Positions 44,674 to 52,935 of a DNA stretch of 64,000 nucleotides are shown piece after piece. The notes below the pieces were generated by a model. That model saw only the letters and a list, made by a program, of their open reading frames with translations, was not told the origin of the DNA and did no database searches. Numbering within the stretch: position 1 is the first letter of the stretch; every line of letters starts with the position of its first letter. The position numbers were made by a program, and so were the translations under genes. The stretch is from Fidelibacterota bacterium (GTDB lineage: Bacteria > Fidelibacterota > Marinisomatia > Marinisomatales > TCS55): assembly GCA_004124385.1 (NCBI GenBank), contig SCKN01000001.1, forward strand, positions 124,001-188,000, in the 5' to 3' direction.

Positions 44674-46830
44674 ATGATAAGTAAAGAAAGAGAAATCGCA
44701 GGAAAAATAATGCGATTAGAAACGGGCAAGGTTGCTCGTCAAAGTAATGGTTCCGTAATGGTTACCTATGGAGAAACGGTCATATTGGCTGCAGTGAATG
44801 CATCTAAAGAACCAAGAGAAGGCATTGACTATTTTCCATTACAAGTAGAATATAGAGAAAAACATTATGCGGGTGGAAAAATTCCCGGTGGTTTTTTCAA
44901 AAGGGAAGCAAGGCCAGCTGAACATGAGGTATTAACAAGTCGATTAACTGACAGACCTATTCGGCCGTTATTTCCTAAAGGATTTAAAAATGAAGTCCAA
45001 GTCATGATTACTGTTTTGCAGAGTGATGGCGAAAATATGGCAGATACGCTTTCAGGCGTAGGAGCATCTGCAGCTTTAATCACGTCAACCATTCCATGGA
45101 ATGGTCCTATTGCAACCGTCCGTGTTGGAAGAATTGATGGCGAATTTGTTATTAATCCGACTCGCACAGATCTACTGGATTCTGATATGGAAATGATTGT
45201 TTCTGGTAATCAGGAAACAGTTGTCATGGTTGAAGGAGAAGCTGAAGAAGCGACTGAATCTGAAATATTGGATGCTTTAAAACATGCTCATGGTACCATA
45301 AAGGAGATTATAGATCTTCAAAATGAATTACTATCAGAAATGGATGTGCAAAAAGATGAATTTGTTTGTCCAGAACCTGATGAAGGTATGGTTGCAGCAA
45401 TTGATGAAAAATTAGGAAACCAAATATCCGATATAATCTCTATTGCTGATAAACATGAAAGGTCAGACGCTAAAGATTCTATGACTGATTCAATTCTTGA
45501 ATCATTGGAAGAAGCTTTTCCAGAAGAAGAAAAAGCAATTAAGTCTATAATCGGTGATCGTTTTAAAGAGGCTTTTCGTGAACAAGTACTTGCTACTGGA
45601 AAAAGAAGTGATGGCAGATCCACAACAGAAATACGACCGATTTCAATAGAGACCGGAATCTTAAACCGTACTCATGGATCGGCCTTATTTACTCGTGGAG
45701 AAACACAGGCGCTGGTTATTACAACGTTGGGGTCTAAAAGATCAGAAATGATCATTGACAGCATGGATGAAGATTATAAGAAGAATTATTATCTTCATTA
45801 CAATTTCCCTCCATATTGTGTGGGTGAAGTTGGACGAATTGGATTTACAAGTCGTCGTGAAATTGGTCATGGAAATTTAGCACAGCGTGCAATTAAACCT
45901 GTCCTACCGGATTATGATGATTTTCCATATACAATTCGCATTGTTTCTGAAATAATGGAATCTAACGGATCGTCTTCAATGGCATCTGTTTGTGGAGGCT
46001 CATTATCTCTGATGAACGCAGGCGCACCGTTAAAAAGCCATGTTGCAGGCATTGCAATGGGGTTAATAACGGATGGAAAACGTAATGCAATTTTAAGTGA
46101 TATCCTTGGCGCAGAAGATCATTTAGGTGATATGGACTTTAAAATTGCCGGTACAGCCGAAGGAATTACTGCGATTCAATTAGATCTGAAAATTGAAGGA
46201 GTATCCTTCGACTTGATGAAGCAGGCATTAGAACAAGCTCGTGAAGGTCGTTTGCACATTCTAAACTTAATGGATGAAGCATTGCCAGAGGCTAATGAAA
46301 TATCGCAATATGCGCCACGTATTTTTACGATTACTATTAATCCTGAAAAAATCGGTGCTTTAATTGGCCCAGGTGGTAAAAACATCAAAAAGATCATTGA
46401 AGACACGGAATGTGAAATTAATGTAGATGATGATGGAAATGTAACCATTGCTGGTGCCGATGCCGATAAATGCAATGATGCGATTGAACTCGTAAAAGCA
46501 CTCACATTTGAACCTGAAGTGGGTCAGGAATTTGATGGCATTGTTACTCGATTGATGACATTTGGAGCTTTCGTTGAATTCGTTCCAGGACGTGAAGGAC
46601 TAGTTCATATTTCTGAATTAAACTGGGAACGTACAGAGAAAGTAGAAGATGTGGTAAAATCAGGTGATGATATCCGCGTAAAGCTCATAAAGGTCGATGA
46701 TCAAGGTCGTTTGGATTTCAGTCGTAAAGCACTTCTTCCTAAACCGGAAGGATATGTGGAGCGACCACCAAGAGAACGTCGAGATAATAGATCAGGTGGA
46801 AGAAAGCCGTTTAAGAAACGTCGTTTCTAA
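44674..46830 (+). CDS. pnp: Polyribonucleotide nucleotidyltransferase
   Basis: 718 residues. Two RNase PH cores: one from the N-terminus ('DYFPLQVEYREKHYAGGKIP', 'RPIRPLFPKGF') and one from about residue 310 ('KRSDGRSTTEIRPI', 'LFTRGETQAL', 'GSSSMASVCGGSLSLMNAG'). KH ('ALIGPGGKNIKKIIEDT') and S1 ('FDGIVTRLMTFGAFVEF') domains follow, then a basic tail ('RKPFKKRRF'). It degrades RNA 3'-5' using phosphate. Last gene of the nusA-infB unit. Confidence 0.98.
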   Translation: MISKEREIAGKIMRLETGKVARQSNGSVMVTYGETVILAAVNASKEPREGIDYFPLQVEYREKHYAGGKIPGGFFKREARPAEHEVLTSRLTDRPIRPLFPKGFKNEVQVMITVLQSDGENMADTLSGVGASAALITSTIPWNGPIATVRVGRIDGEFVINPTRTDLLDSDMEMIVSGNQETVVMVEGEAEEATESEILDALKHAHGTIKEIIDLQNELLSEMDVQKDEFVCPEPDEGMVAAIDEKLGNQISDIISIADKHERSDAKDSMTDSILESLEEAFPEEEKAIKSIIGDRFKEAFREQVLATGKRSDGRSTTEIRPISIETGILNRTHGSALFTRGETQALVITTLGSKRSEMIIDSMDEDYKKNYYLHYNFPPYCVGEVGRIGFTSRREIGHGNLAQRAIKPVLPDYDDFPYTIRIVSEIMESNGSSSMASVCGGSLSLMNAGAPLKSHVAGIAMGLITDGKRNAILSDILGAEDHLGDMDFKIAGTAEGITAIQLDLKIEGVSFDLMKQALEQAREGRLHILNLMDEALPEANEISQYAPRIFTITINPEKIGALIGPGGKNIKKIIEDTECEINVDDDGNVTIAGADADKCNDAIELVKALTFEPEVGQEFDGIVTRLMTFGAFVEFVPGREGLVHISELNWERTEKVEDVVKSGDDIRVKLIKVDDQGRLDFSRKALLPKPEGYVERPPRERRDNRSGGRKPFKKRRF

Positions 46831-46852
46831 ACTTTATTCAATTGATTGTTCT

Positions 46853-46897
46853 AAACGGTGGAATTGTTCAAATTTTAACTTTTCCACCGTTTTTGTT
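46853..46897 (+). terminator. Terminator after pnp
   Basis: AAACGGTGGAA (46853-46863) pairs with TTCCACCGTTT (46882-46892), followed by TTTGTTTT. The 18-base loop is long but the stem is perfect. Closes the rimP-to-pnp operon. Confidence 0.75.
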
Positions 46898-46935
46898 TTA
46901 TGAATAATTGATTTGTAAATTACACCCTTAATCTG

Positions 46936-48228
46936 ATGACTCCACAAATATCAACTCATTTTTATCAAAGATTGCCTTCTGCAATCCGACAAGCACAAAT
47001 TGTATTTTCACAGCGAAAAGATAAAGACTTAATTCGTGTTGTTAATTTGGCGATTGGCAATGTTTCTTTACCGATGCATCCTGCAATGCAAAAGCGAATG
47101 AAAAATTTGGGAGAAGCAAATTCAGAGTTTGCAGATGGGATAGTTAAATATACACCCAGCGTAGGGACGGACAATGCACGAAATGCTTTACTAAATATAA
47201 TCGGCTCTGAAGGTATTGATGTATCTCACCTCAACTGTATGATTACGGATGGTGGTTCCCAAGCGATGGAAATAATGATGCTAGGTGTATGTGGGCCTTC
47301 ATCAAAGCGCCCATTAATGCTTTTAGATCCAGCGTATACTAATTATATAGAATTCGGTAAAAGATTATCCATCCCGATTATTACCAGCGAAAGAAAAATA
47401 TCAAACGATGGATCATTTACACCTCTAGATTTTAATGTTATCAATGAAGTTATTAAACAAAATAATCCAAAAGCATTTCTCGTTATTCCATCAGATAATC
47501 CTACGGGTCAATTCATGAAGCAATCGGATTTAATAGCACTTGCAAGGATATGTGTAAAAAATGATATTTGGTTTGTTAGCGACGAAGCGTATCGTCAATT
47601 ATACTATGGAGATGATACATCATCCAGTATTTGGAAGATTTTAGAGAAAGATGTTCCAGGAATCATGGGCTCACGAATTAGTATAGAATCAGCATCTAAA
47701 GTATGGAATGCCTGTGGTTTGCGAATAGGAGGACTTGTTACGGATAATTTAAAATTTCATACTAAAGCCGTTTCTGAGTACACCGCAAATTTATGCGCCA
47801 ACGCTATTGGCCAAGAAATTTATGGTACTCTAGCTCATGAATCCCATGAATCGCTACAGTCTTGGTATACATCTCAAAGAGATTACTATCGTTCAATCAT
47901 GCTTCCGTTAAGGGATGAATTACAAAAACAAATCCCTGGTTTGATTGTTACAAATCCAGAAGCAGCTATTTATCTTATTGTAGATTTTAGAAATATTTGC
48001 GATAATAAATTTAATGGAAGTGATTTTGTTCAATACTGTGCAGCAGAAGGGAAAGTTGAATTGGATGGAAATAATTATACTTTATTATTAGCTCCCATGA
48101 GTGGATTTTATTCTGATCCAGCAAAAGGCAGAACACAAATGCGATTAGCCATGGTTGAGCCTAAAAATCTAATTGAAAAAACACCAAAGCTCTTGTTTGA
48201 ACTATATAATTCTTATTGTGAAAGATAA
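46936..48228 (+). CDS. PLP-dependent class I/II aminotransferase
   Basis: 430 residues, fold type I. 'YTPSVGTDNARNALLNIIG' and 'DGGSQAMEIMMLGVCGP' at the N-terminus, 'VIPSDNPTGQFM' (Asn for PLP), 'FVSDEAYRQLYYGDD' (Asp/Tyr), and the Schiff-base Lys in 'IESASKVWNACGLRIGGLV', with Arg in 'RTQMRLAM'. Probably an aspartate- or aromatic-type aminotransferase; the substrate cannot be set from the sequence. It stands alone between two terminators. Confidence 0.9.
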   Translation: MTPQISTHFYQRLPSAIRQAQIVFSQRKDKDLIRVVNLAIGNVSLPMHPAMQKRMKNLGEANSEFADGIVKYTPSVGTDNARNALLNIIGSEGIDVSHLNCMITDGGSQAMEIMMLGVCGPSSKRPLMLLDPAYTNYIEFGKRLSIPIITSERKISNDGSFTPLDFNVINEVIKQNNPKAFLVIPSDNPTGQFMKQSDLIALARICVKNDIWFVSDEAYRQLYYGDDTSSSIWKILEKDVPGIMGSRISIESASKVWNACGLRIGGLVTDNLKFHTKAVSEYTANLCANAIGQEIYGTLAHESHESLQSWYTSQRDYYRSIMLPLRDELQKQIPGLIVTNPEAAIYLIVDFRNICDNKFNGSDFVQYCAAEGKVELDGNNYTLLLAPMSGFYSDPAKGRTQMRLAMVEPKNLIEKTPKLLFELYNSYCER

Positions 48229-48301
48229 CCTCCCTATTCATTTTTCTTGACGGAGAAGTTTGTATTAACTAATTTAAAGTATCGCTTTAAGTAGATATGC
48301 A

Positions 48302-48673
48302 ATGGGAACCAATCCAAAACAAATAAAAAAATTATATTATTCCATCGGCGAAGTAAGCAAATTAACTGAATTGAAACCGTATGTTCTTCGTTATTGGGAA
48401 ACTGAATTCAAGCAGCTGGCACCTCCAAAAAACAGGGCAGGCAATAGAACCTATCGTCAGAAAGATATAGATACTATAAAACTAATAAAAGATCTCCTTT
48501 ATAAAAAAAAATTCACAATTAAAGGGGCGAGGATATTGATCAATTCTGGTGATAAAGTTGATGAATTTGAAGCTAAACAAACAGATACAGCTGTAAATGA
48601 AAAGAGTAGTGAAATATTAGTTAAAGTAAAACAGGAACTGGAATCAATTTTAGAATATTTACATAAACATTAA
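48302..48673 (+). CDS. MerR-family transcriptional regulator
   Basis: 123 residues. N-terminal winged helix 'YYSIGEVSKLTELKPYVLRY' with 'WETEFKQLAPPKNRAGNRTY' and 'DIDTIKLIKDLLYKKKFTIK', the short HTH type common in FCB bacteria. The rest is a short coiled-coil dimer helix. No metal-binding cysteines, so it is not a classical metal sensor. Only two bases before tRNA-Pro, so they may be co-transcribed. Confidence 0.88.
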   Translation: MGTNPKQIKKLYYSIGEVSKLTELKPYVLRYWETEFKQLAPPKNRAGNRTYRQKDIDTIKLIKDLLYKKKFTIKGARILINSGDKVDEFEAKQTDTAVNEKSSEILVKVKQELESILEYLHKH

Positions 48674-48674
48674 T

Positions 48675-48748
48675 CGGAGCGTGGCGTAGCCCGGTAGCGC
48701 ACTGCAATGGGGTTGCAGGGGTCGCAGGTTCAAATCCTGTCGCTCCGA
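48675..48748 (+). tRNA. tRNA-Pro(GGG)
   Basis: Acceptor CGGAGCG/CGCTCCG with A discriminator, no CCA. The anticodon stem CTGCA/TGCAG holds loop ATGGGGT, anticodon GGG (codons CCC/CCU). T arm GCAGGTTCAAATCCTGT. Confidence 0.94.
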
Positions 48749-48754
48749 CATCAA

Positions 48755-48796
48755 ACAAAGCCTTCCTCTTTTGAGTAAGGCTTTGTAACATTTTTG
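48755..48796 (+). terminator. Terminator after tRNA-Pro(GGG)
   Basis: ACAAAGCCTT (48755-48764) pairs with AAGGCTTTGT (48777-48786) over a 12-base loop and is followed by AACATTTTTG. Confidence 0.8.
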
Positions 48797-48815
48797 ACTT
48801 TATATTGAACATGCA

Positions 48816-49514
48816 ATGATAGAACTATTTAACAAACCTAGATTTACTCTCATAAAATTTCCCCTCATAGGCATTGGAAGTTTTATATTATTATTAATTT
48901 GGGCATCGACATTTTATCCAGGAGGGACTGAAAATAATCCTGAAACAACTGGTTATTTATTTTCAGAAAATCATATAAGTGATTTAGGCAGAATTATAAC
49001 ACCATCAGGCGTGAGCAATATTACGTCTGTATTTATTTTCATCTTTGCACTTTTAATAATGGCGTGTGTATTGTTTATTTTTTTCTATAGCAATTATACC
49101 TTTTATAAGAAAAAATTCTCTTATAGGGGTAATATGTTTAAACTGGGTACATTTTTTGGAATGTGCAGCAGTTTATGCCTTCTTGGTGTAGCGCTTACTC
49201 CCGTTGATATTAATATGAAGGATCATATTGTTTATGCCGAATGGTTATTCAGATTTCTATTTGGCGGATCAGTATTATTGACAATTTCAATATATAATAT
49301 GGACAAATCTACTCATGTATTATCCTTTGGGTATTTTCTAATTGCATTTGCGACAGGGATTTACATTCTTTTATCGGATTTTAAATTGAATTCTGTTCTA
49401 TTCAGCGATGTACATGTTGCAAATGTCTTAACTCAAAAGATAATAACATTATCTTTAGTGGTAGGGTTTCTATTAGTTGGCTTTTTTAATAATCGATTTC
49501 TCAAACAGCAATAA
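48816..49514 (+). CDS. Multi-pass membrane protein (DUF998-like)
   Basis: 232 residues with about six hydrophobic helices. The first loop ('TGYLFSENHISDLGRII') is like the 'N.ISDLG' of the DUF998 family; 'GTFFGMCSSLCLLGVALTPVD' follows. Function unknown. First of five same-strand genes up to 52434, with a 41-base gap to the next. Confidence 0.7.
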   Translation: MIELFNKPRFTLIKFPLIGIGSFILLLIWASTFYPGGTENNPETTGYLFSENHISDLGRIITPSGVSNITSVFIFIFALLIMACVLFIFFYSNYTFYKKKFSYRGNMFKLGTFFGMCSSLCLLGVALTPVDINMKDHIVYAEWLFRFLFGGSVLLTISIYNMDKSTHVLSFGYFLIAFATGIYILLSDFKLNSVLFSDVHVANVLTQKIITLSLVVGFLLVGFFNNRFLKQQ

Positions 49515-49555
49515 GTCTGTTTTAAATTTCCTCTATTCTCTTTTAAATTACTTGA

Positions 49556-50242
49556 ATGATTGAACGACTAATCAATGATCCTGCATTTTTGCCGATCACC
49601 ATTATCTTTTTAGTATTATCGGTTTACGCTGTTTGGCAAAAGCTTGACCGCTTTATTTTACCTTTAGCTATTATGTATATCGTTTATGCTTTTATTACGG
49701 GTCTATCCACTGCAGATGAGGATACAAGTTTAAAACCTGTACAAATAGTTGAAGAACAAACAATTATAAATATGGATACTATAAATTTAATTAATCTAGA
49801 TGAGGCGTCGGAGCCAGCTCCATTAGATACTATATTAATTACAATAGAGGATCCTGAAGAACAGGTAAAAGAGGTAAAATCTGAGCTTTCTGATTTACGA
49901 GTCAATTCATTACTTATGTGTGAATTTATTGTTGACAGCCTTCGTAAACCGATTAATTCGGGTGATGAATTTTCAATAACATTGGATCGTGTTTATTGTT
50001 ACTCTGGTATTCGAAATGCATTAAGCGATCGCACCATTCTTTATGAATGGTATTTTGAAGGAAATTATATTAACTCAATCCCCATCAAAATTGGTCGATC
50101 TGTACATTGGCGTTCATGGACATATAAAACTATAAACGATGCTCAAATAGGGAAGTGGTTTGTTATAATAAAAGATGAATTAACTCAAGCTGCAATGGAT
50201 ACAATTCACTTTACAATAATTGACGAAAAACCAAAATTATGA
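49556..50242 (+). CDS. Membrane-anchored DUF2914-domain protein
   Basis: 228 residues. Two hydrophobic helices at the N-terminus (about 10-55), an acidic linker, then a DUF2914-like domain from about residue 125: 'DRVYCYSGIRN', 'YEWYFEGNYINSIPIKIG', 'WRSWTYKTINDAQIGKWFVI'. DUF2914 domains are found in periplasmic proteins of unknown role. Its stop overlaps the next gene by four bases. Confidence 0.8.
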   Translation: MIERLINDPAFLPITIIFLVLSVYAVWQKLDRFILPLAIMYIVYAFITGLSTADEDTSLKPVQIVEEQTIINMDTINLINLDEASEPAPLDTILITIEDPEEQVKEVKSELSDLRVNSLLMCEFIVDSLRKPINSGDEFSITLDRVYCYSGIRNALSDRTILYEWYFEGNYINSIPIKIGRSVHWRSWTYKTINDAQIGKWFVIIKDELTQAAMDTIHFTIIDEKPKL

Positions 50243-51168
50243 GAATACTCATTATTTTATTTACATGCACATTATTCTCCTGTGGAGAAATACGCTCATT
50301 TAGAAGTATTCCAATGGGCTGGAAAAACATTTCCAGTAGTTTTGATGAACTGCCTGATGGTATTCGTATTTATAAAGGGCGAAATAAACAAATACCGCTT
50401 AATGCATGGTATGTGATTATTGACAGTAAAAATCCACATTTAAATACCGATATTGTTGTTTCCAATGATGACGATGGAAAAGAAACTCCAAGTCAATTCG
50501 CAGAAAGACTGAATGCGAATGTCGTTGTTAATGGTGGATATTTTCTTATGCATAAAAATCCAACCGAACATGTGGGCTTATTAAAAGATAATGATGTAAT
50601 TATTTCTCATACGCTTCGGTCAATACTGAAAAGGGGGAAACGATATTATCTGACTCGAAGTGCACTTGGCTTCGATAAAACAGGTCAAATGGACATTGCT
50701 TGGATTGCTAGTCATAATGATTCCGTTCTTGAATGGAAAGAACCTGCACAAAATGAACCAGATAGACCTGTTACAGAGCTTAATTATGAAAAAGGGAAAT
50801 ATTGGGATATGAGTGATGCTTTGCAGGCTGGGCCTATAATTGTATCAAATGGCCGTAAAAATGTAACAGCAGTTGAAGAAGTATTTTTTTGGTCGAAAAT
50901 ACCTGATATACATCCTAGAACAGCAGTCGGTTATACTAAAGAGGGCGAAAATATTTTTCTAGTTGTAGACGGAAGACAACCAGACAGTAGGGGAGTAGAT
51001 TTAAACGAATTAGCCATATTAATGTTTGACTTGGATTGTGAAGAAGCAATCAATCTGGACGGAGGTGGATCTAGCGCCTTGGTTGTAAATGGAAAATTGT
51101 TGAACAGACCTGCCGGATTTTCCACCCAGCGTGAAGTTATATCGGCTATTGCCGTATTTTCTGAATAA
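50239..51168 (+). CDS. Phosphodiester glycosidase-domain lipoprotein (NAGPA family)
   Basis: 309 residues. A lipoprotein signal peptide ends 'CTLFSCGE' (Cys15). The domain shows 'NANVVVNGGYFLMHKN', 'HPRTAVGYTKEGENIFLVVD', 'NLDGGGSSALVVNGKLLNRP', the hallmark of the NAGPA/DUF2233 family, which cleaves phosphodiester-linked sugars. Likely outer- or inner-membrane-anchored in the periplasm and acting on envelope sugars; the substrate is unknown. ATGA overlap with the DUF2914 gene; the next gene starts two bases after it. Confidence 0.88.
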   Translation: MRILIILFTCTLFSCGEIRSFRSIPMGWKNISSSFDELPDGIRIYKGRNKQIPLNAWYVIIDSKNPHLNTDIVVSNDDDGKETPSQFAERLNANVVVNGGYFLMHKNPTEHVGLLKDNDVIISHTLRSILKRGKRYYLTRSALGFDKTGQMDIAWIASHNDSVLEWKEPAQNEPDRPVTELNYEKGKYWDMSDALQAGPIIVSNGRKNVTAVEEVFFWSKIPDIHPRTAVGYTKEGENIFLVVDGRQPDSRGVDLNELAILMFDLDCEEAINLDGGGSSALVVNGKLLNRPAGFSTQREVISAIAVFSE

Positions 51169-51169
51169 A

Positions 51170-51826
51170 ATGTTGCCATACATTATTGTGCCCGTTTATA
51201 ATGGATCAGCCTCATTGCATGGTTTTTTAGAACGAATAAATAGAAAATGGATGAAACAACTTGTGTTTGTAGATGATGGTAGTGCTGACAACATTTTTGA
51301 ACAATTAAAAAATATAAAGTGTAAATCTTTAAAGCATGATCAGAATCTTGGTAAAGGTGCAGCAATAATGACAGCAGTAGATTGGATTGTGAATAATGGT
51401 GGAGAAAGTGCAATTACAATTGACATAGACCTTCAACATCCACCGGAATTTCTAGATACATATTGCCAGATACCTAACGAAACAATATTACTTGGGTATC
51501 GTAATAATCGTCAAAAAATGCCATTACTGCGTCAATTTTCCAATTTTATAACAAGTTTATTAATTTCTATTCGTTCGTGTGCAGTCATTAAAGATTCCCA
51601 ATGTGGCTATCGTTCTTTTAACACCAATATTTTTTCTAAAATACAATGTTATGAAAAAGGCTTTCAATTTGAAAGTGAGTTTCTTATAAAAGCATCAATA
51701 GTCGGTTGGAAAATTAACCATATTTCAATACCTACAATTTATAATGGTGAGCCGTCAGCTATGCGTAATGTTGGCGATACTGTAAAATTTATTAAAATGT
51801 GGTTTATGAGTTTTCTCTGGACATGA
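51170..51826 (+). CDS. Family 2 glycosyltransferase
   Basis: 218 residues from the ATG at 51170; the open frame extends 39 bases upstream but would overlap the glycosidase and add residues outside the fold. GT-A motifs: 'IIVPVYNGSASLHGFL', 'VFVDDGS', 'NLGKGAAIMTAVDWI', 'AITIDIDLQHPPEFLD' (a DxD-like metal site), and 'GFQFESEFLIKA'. It resembles polyprenyl-phosphate sugar transferases (DPM-like) without a C-terminal membrane domain. Confidence 0.87.
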   Translation: MLPYIIVPVYNGSASLHGFLERINRKWMKQLVFVDDGSADNIFEQLKNIKCKSLKHDQNLGKGAAIMTAVDWIVNNGGESAITIDIDLQHPPEFLDTYCQIPNETILLGYRNNRQKMPLLRQFSNFITSLLISIRSCAVIKDSQCGYRSFNTNIFSKIQCYEKGFQFESEFLIKASIVGWKINHISIPTIYNGEPSAMRNVGDTVKFIKMWFMSFLWT

Positions 51827-52434
51827 AATATATTCGAAAATTATATGATTGGGTCCTGCACTGGGCTGATTCAAAATATGGTCCATTAGCACTATTTGTT
51901 CTAGCTTTTGCAGAATCATCTTTTTTTCCGATTCCGCCAGATGTGTTGTTAATCGCTTTAGCGCTAGGCGCCAGAAAGAAATCGTTTCAATTTGCTTTAA
52001 TTTGCAGCATTGCTAGCATCGCAGGTGGTTTATTGGGTTATAGTATAGGTCATTATTTATGGTGGGATGGGGCAACATATTCAGCAATTGCACAATTCTT
52101 TTTCAATAATATTCCTGGATTTACTGAAGATATTTTTACATCCATACAAAATCAATATTCTGAATATGGGTTTATGATTATTTTTTCTGCTGGATTTACA
52201 CCGATTCCGTATAAGATTTTTACAATTTCGGCAGGCGCTTTTAATATTAGCCTACCCCTATTTGTTATTGCTTCGGCAATTAGTCGATCAGCTAGATTTT
52301 TTCTGGTTGCAGGATTAATTTGGAAGTTTGGCAACCCAATTAAAGATTTCATTGATAAATACTTCAATATCTTATCCGTTATATTTACACTCTTTTTAAT
52401 TGGTGGTTTTATACTGATTAAATATATTATTTAA
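51823..52434 (+). CDS. DedA/YqaA-family membrane protein (SNARE-associated domain)
   Basis: 203 residues from the ATG at 51823, which overlaps the glycosyltransferase stop (ATGA). Family motifs: 'FAESSFFPIPPDVLLIALAL', 'GGLLGYSIGHYLWW', 'FSAGFTPIPYKIFTISAGAF', 'SRSARFFLVAGLIWKFG'. DedA proteins act in membrane lipid homeostasis, some as undecaprenyl-phosphate or phospholipid flippases. Its pairing with a polyprenyl-type glycosyltransferase fits recycling of a lipid carrier (inference). Confidence 0.9.
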   Translation: MKYIRKLYDWVLHWADSKYGPLALFVLAFAESSFFPIPPDVLLIALALGARKKSFQFALICSIASIAGGLLGYSIGHYLWWDGATYSAIAQFFFNNIPGFTEDIFTSIQNQYSEYGFMIIFSAGFTPIPYKIFTISAGAFNISLPLFVIASAISRSARFFLVAGLIWKFGNPIKDFIDKYFNILSVIFTLFLIGGFILIKYII

Positions 52435-52485
52435 TGAATTACCATTCTTTCAATTACAGAATAAATTTAAATTCAAAGTTCAATT

Positions 52486-52560
52486 CGGGGTGTAGCGCAG
52501 CCCGGTTAGCGCGCGTCGTTCGGGACGACGAGGTCGGAGGTTCGAATCCTCTCACCCCGA
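52486..52560 (+). tRNA. tRNA-Pro(CGG)
   Basis: Acceptor CGGGGTG/CACCCCG, A discriminator, no CCA. The anticodon stem CGTCG/CGACG holds loop TTCGGGA, anticodon CGG (codon CCG). T arm GGAGGTTCGAATCCTCT. Four bases separate it from the GIY-YIG gene. Confidence 0.95.
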
Positions 52561-52563
52561 CAT

Positions 52564-52812
52564 ATGTATCATATTTATATATTGCAAAGTAAGAAAAATA
52601 AAAAGTATTATATTGGATATAAAAAAGTTTTGAAACAAATATTAGAAGAACATAATTCTAAACATGCAAAATCAACAAAATCAGGCATTCCTTGGAAAAT
52701 TGTATATGTTGAAAACTATCAAACAAAACATGATGCAATCATTAGAGAAAACAAATTGAAATCAATGAAAAGTAAAAAATATATCAAAGAACTTATTAAT
52801 GTGCATAATTAG
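52564..52812 (+). CDS. Small GIY-YIG nuclease-domain protein
   Basis: 82 residues, a bare GIY-YIG domain (UvrC N-terminal/URI type): 'YHIYILQSKKNKKYYIGYKK' (the two motif halves YIL and YIG), then 'LEEHNSKHAKSTKSGIPW', 'KIVYVENYQTKHDAIIRENK', 'LKSMKSKKYIKELI'. Lys in 'GYKK' replaces the Arg most often seen after the YIG, so activity is not certain. It starts four bases after tRNA-Pro(CGG) and its stop overlaps the start of a degenerate tRNA-like stretch. Known small GIY-YIG genes often sit beside tRNA and rRNA genes, and some are mobile; here the tRNA remnant supports insertion. Confidence 0.85.
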   Translation: MYHIYILQSKKNKKYYIGYKKVLKQILEEHNSKHAKSTKSGIPWKIVYVENYQTKHDAIIRENKLKSMKSKKYIKELINVHN

Positions 52813-52872
52813 CGCGTCCCGACAAGTCAGGAAGGTCGGAGGTTCTCCCGATAAATCGAGATCACCTCGACA
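52809..52872 (+). pseudogene. Decayed tRNA-Pro 3' fragment
   Basis: The stretch shares with the intact tRNA-Pro(CGG), in the same order, TTAGCGCG (D-loop region), AGGTCGGAGGTTC (variable/T arm, 13 exact bases) and an ending CCTCGACA that matches CCCCGACA. The anticodon arm and the T-stem 3' side are altered by an insertion. It looks like a partial duplicate of the tRNA 3' two thirds, left on the far side of the GIY-YIG gene. Confidence 0.6.
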
Positions 52873-52935
52873 AATGATTCAAGTTTATTATTTCGGACAG
52901 TCTGGTAAGCAGTTACAATCGATGAAAACCAATCA

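Noticed and set aside
52564-52812. Homing endonuclease inside an intron
   Set aside because: The tRNA-Pro upstream is complete and uninterrupted, so the gene lies beside the tRNA and not within a spliced intron.
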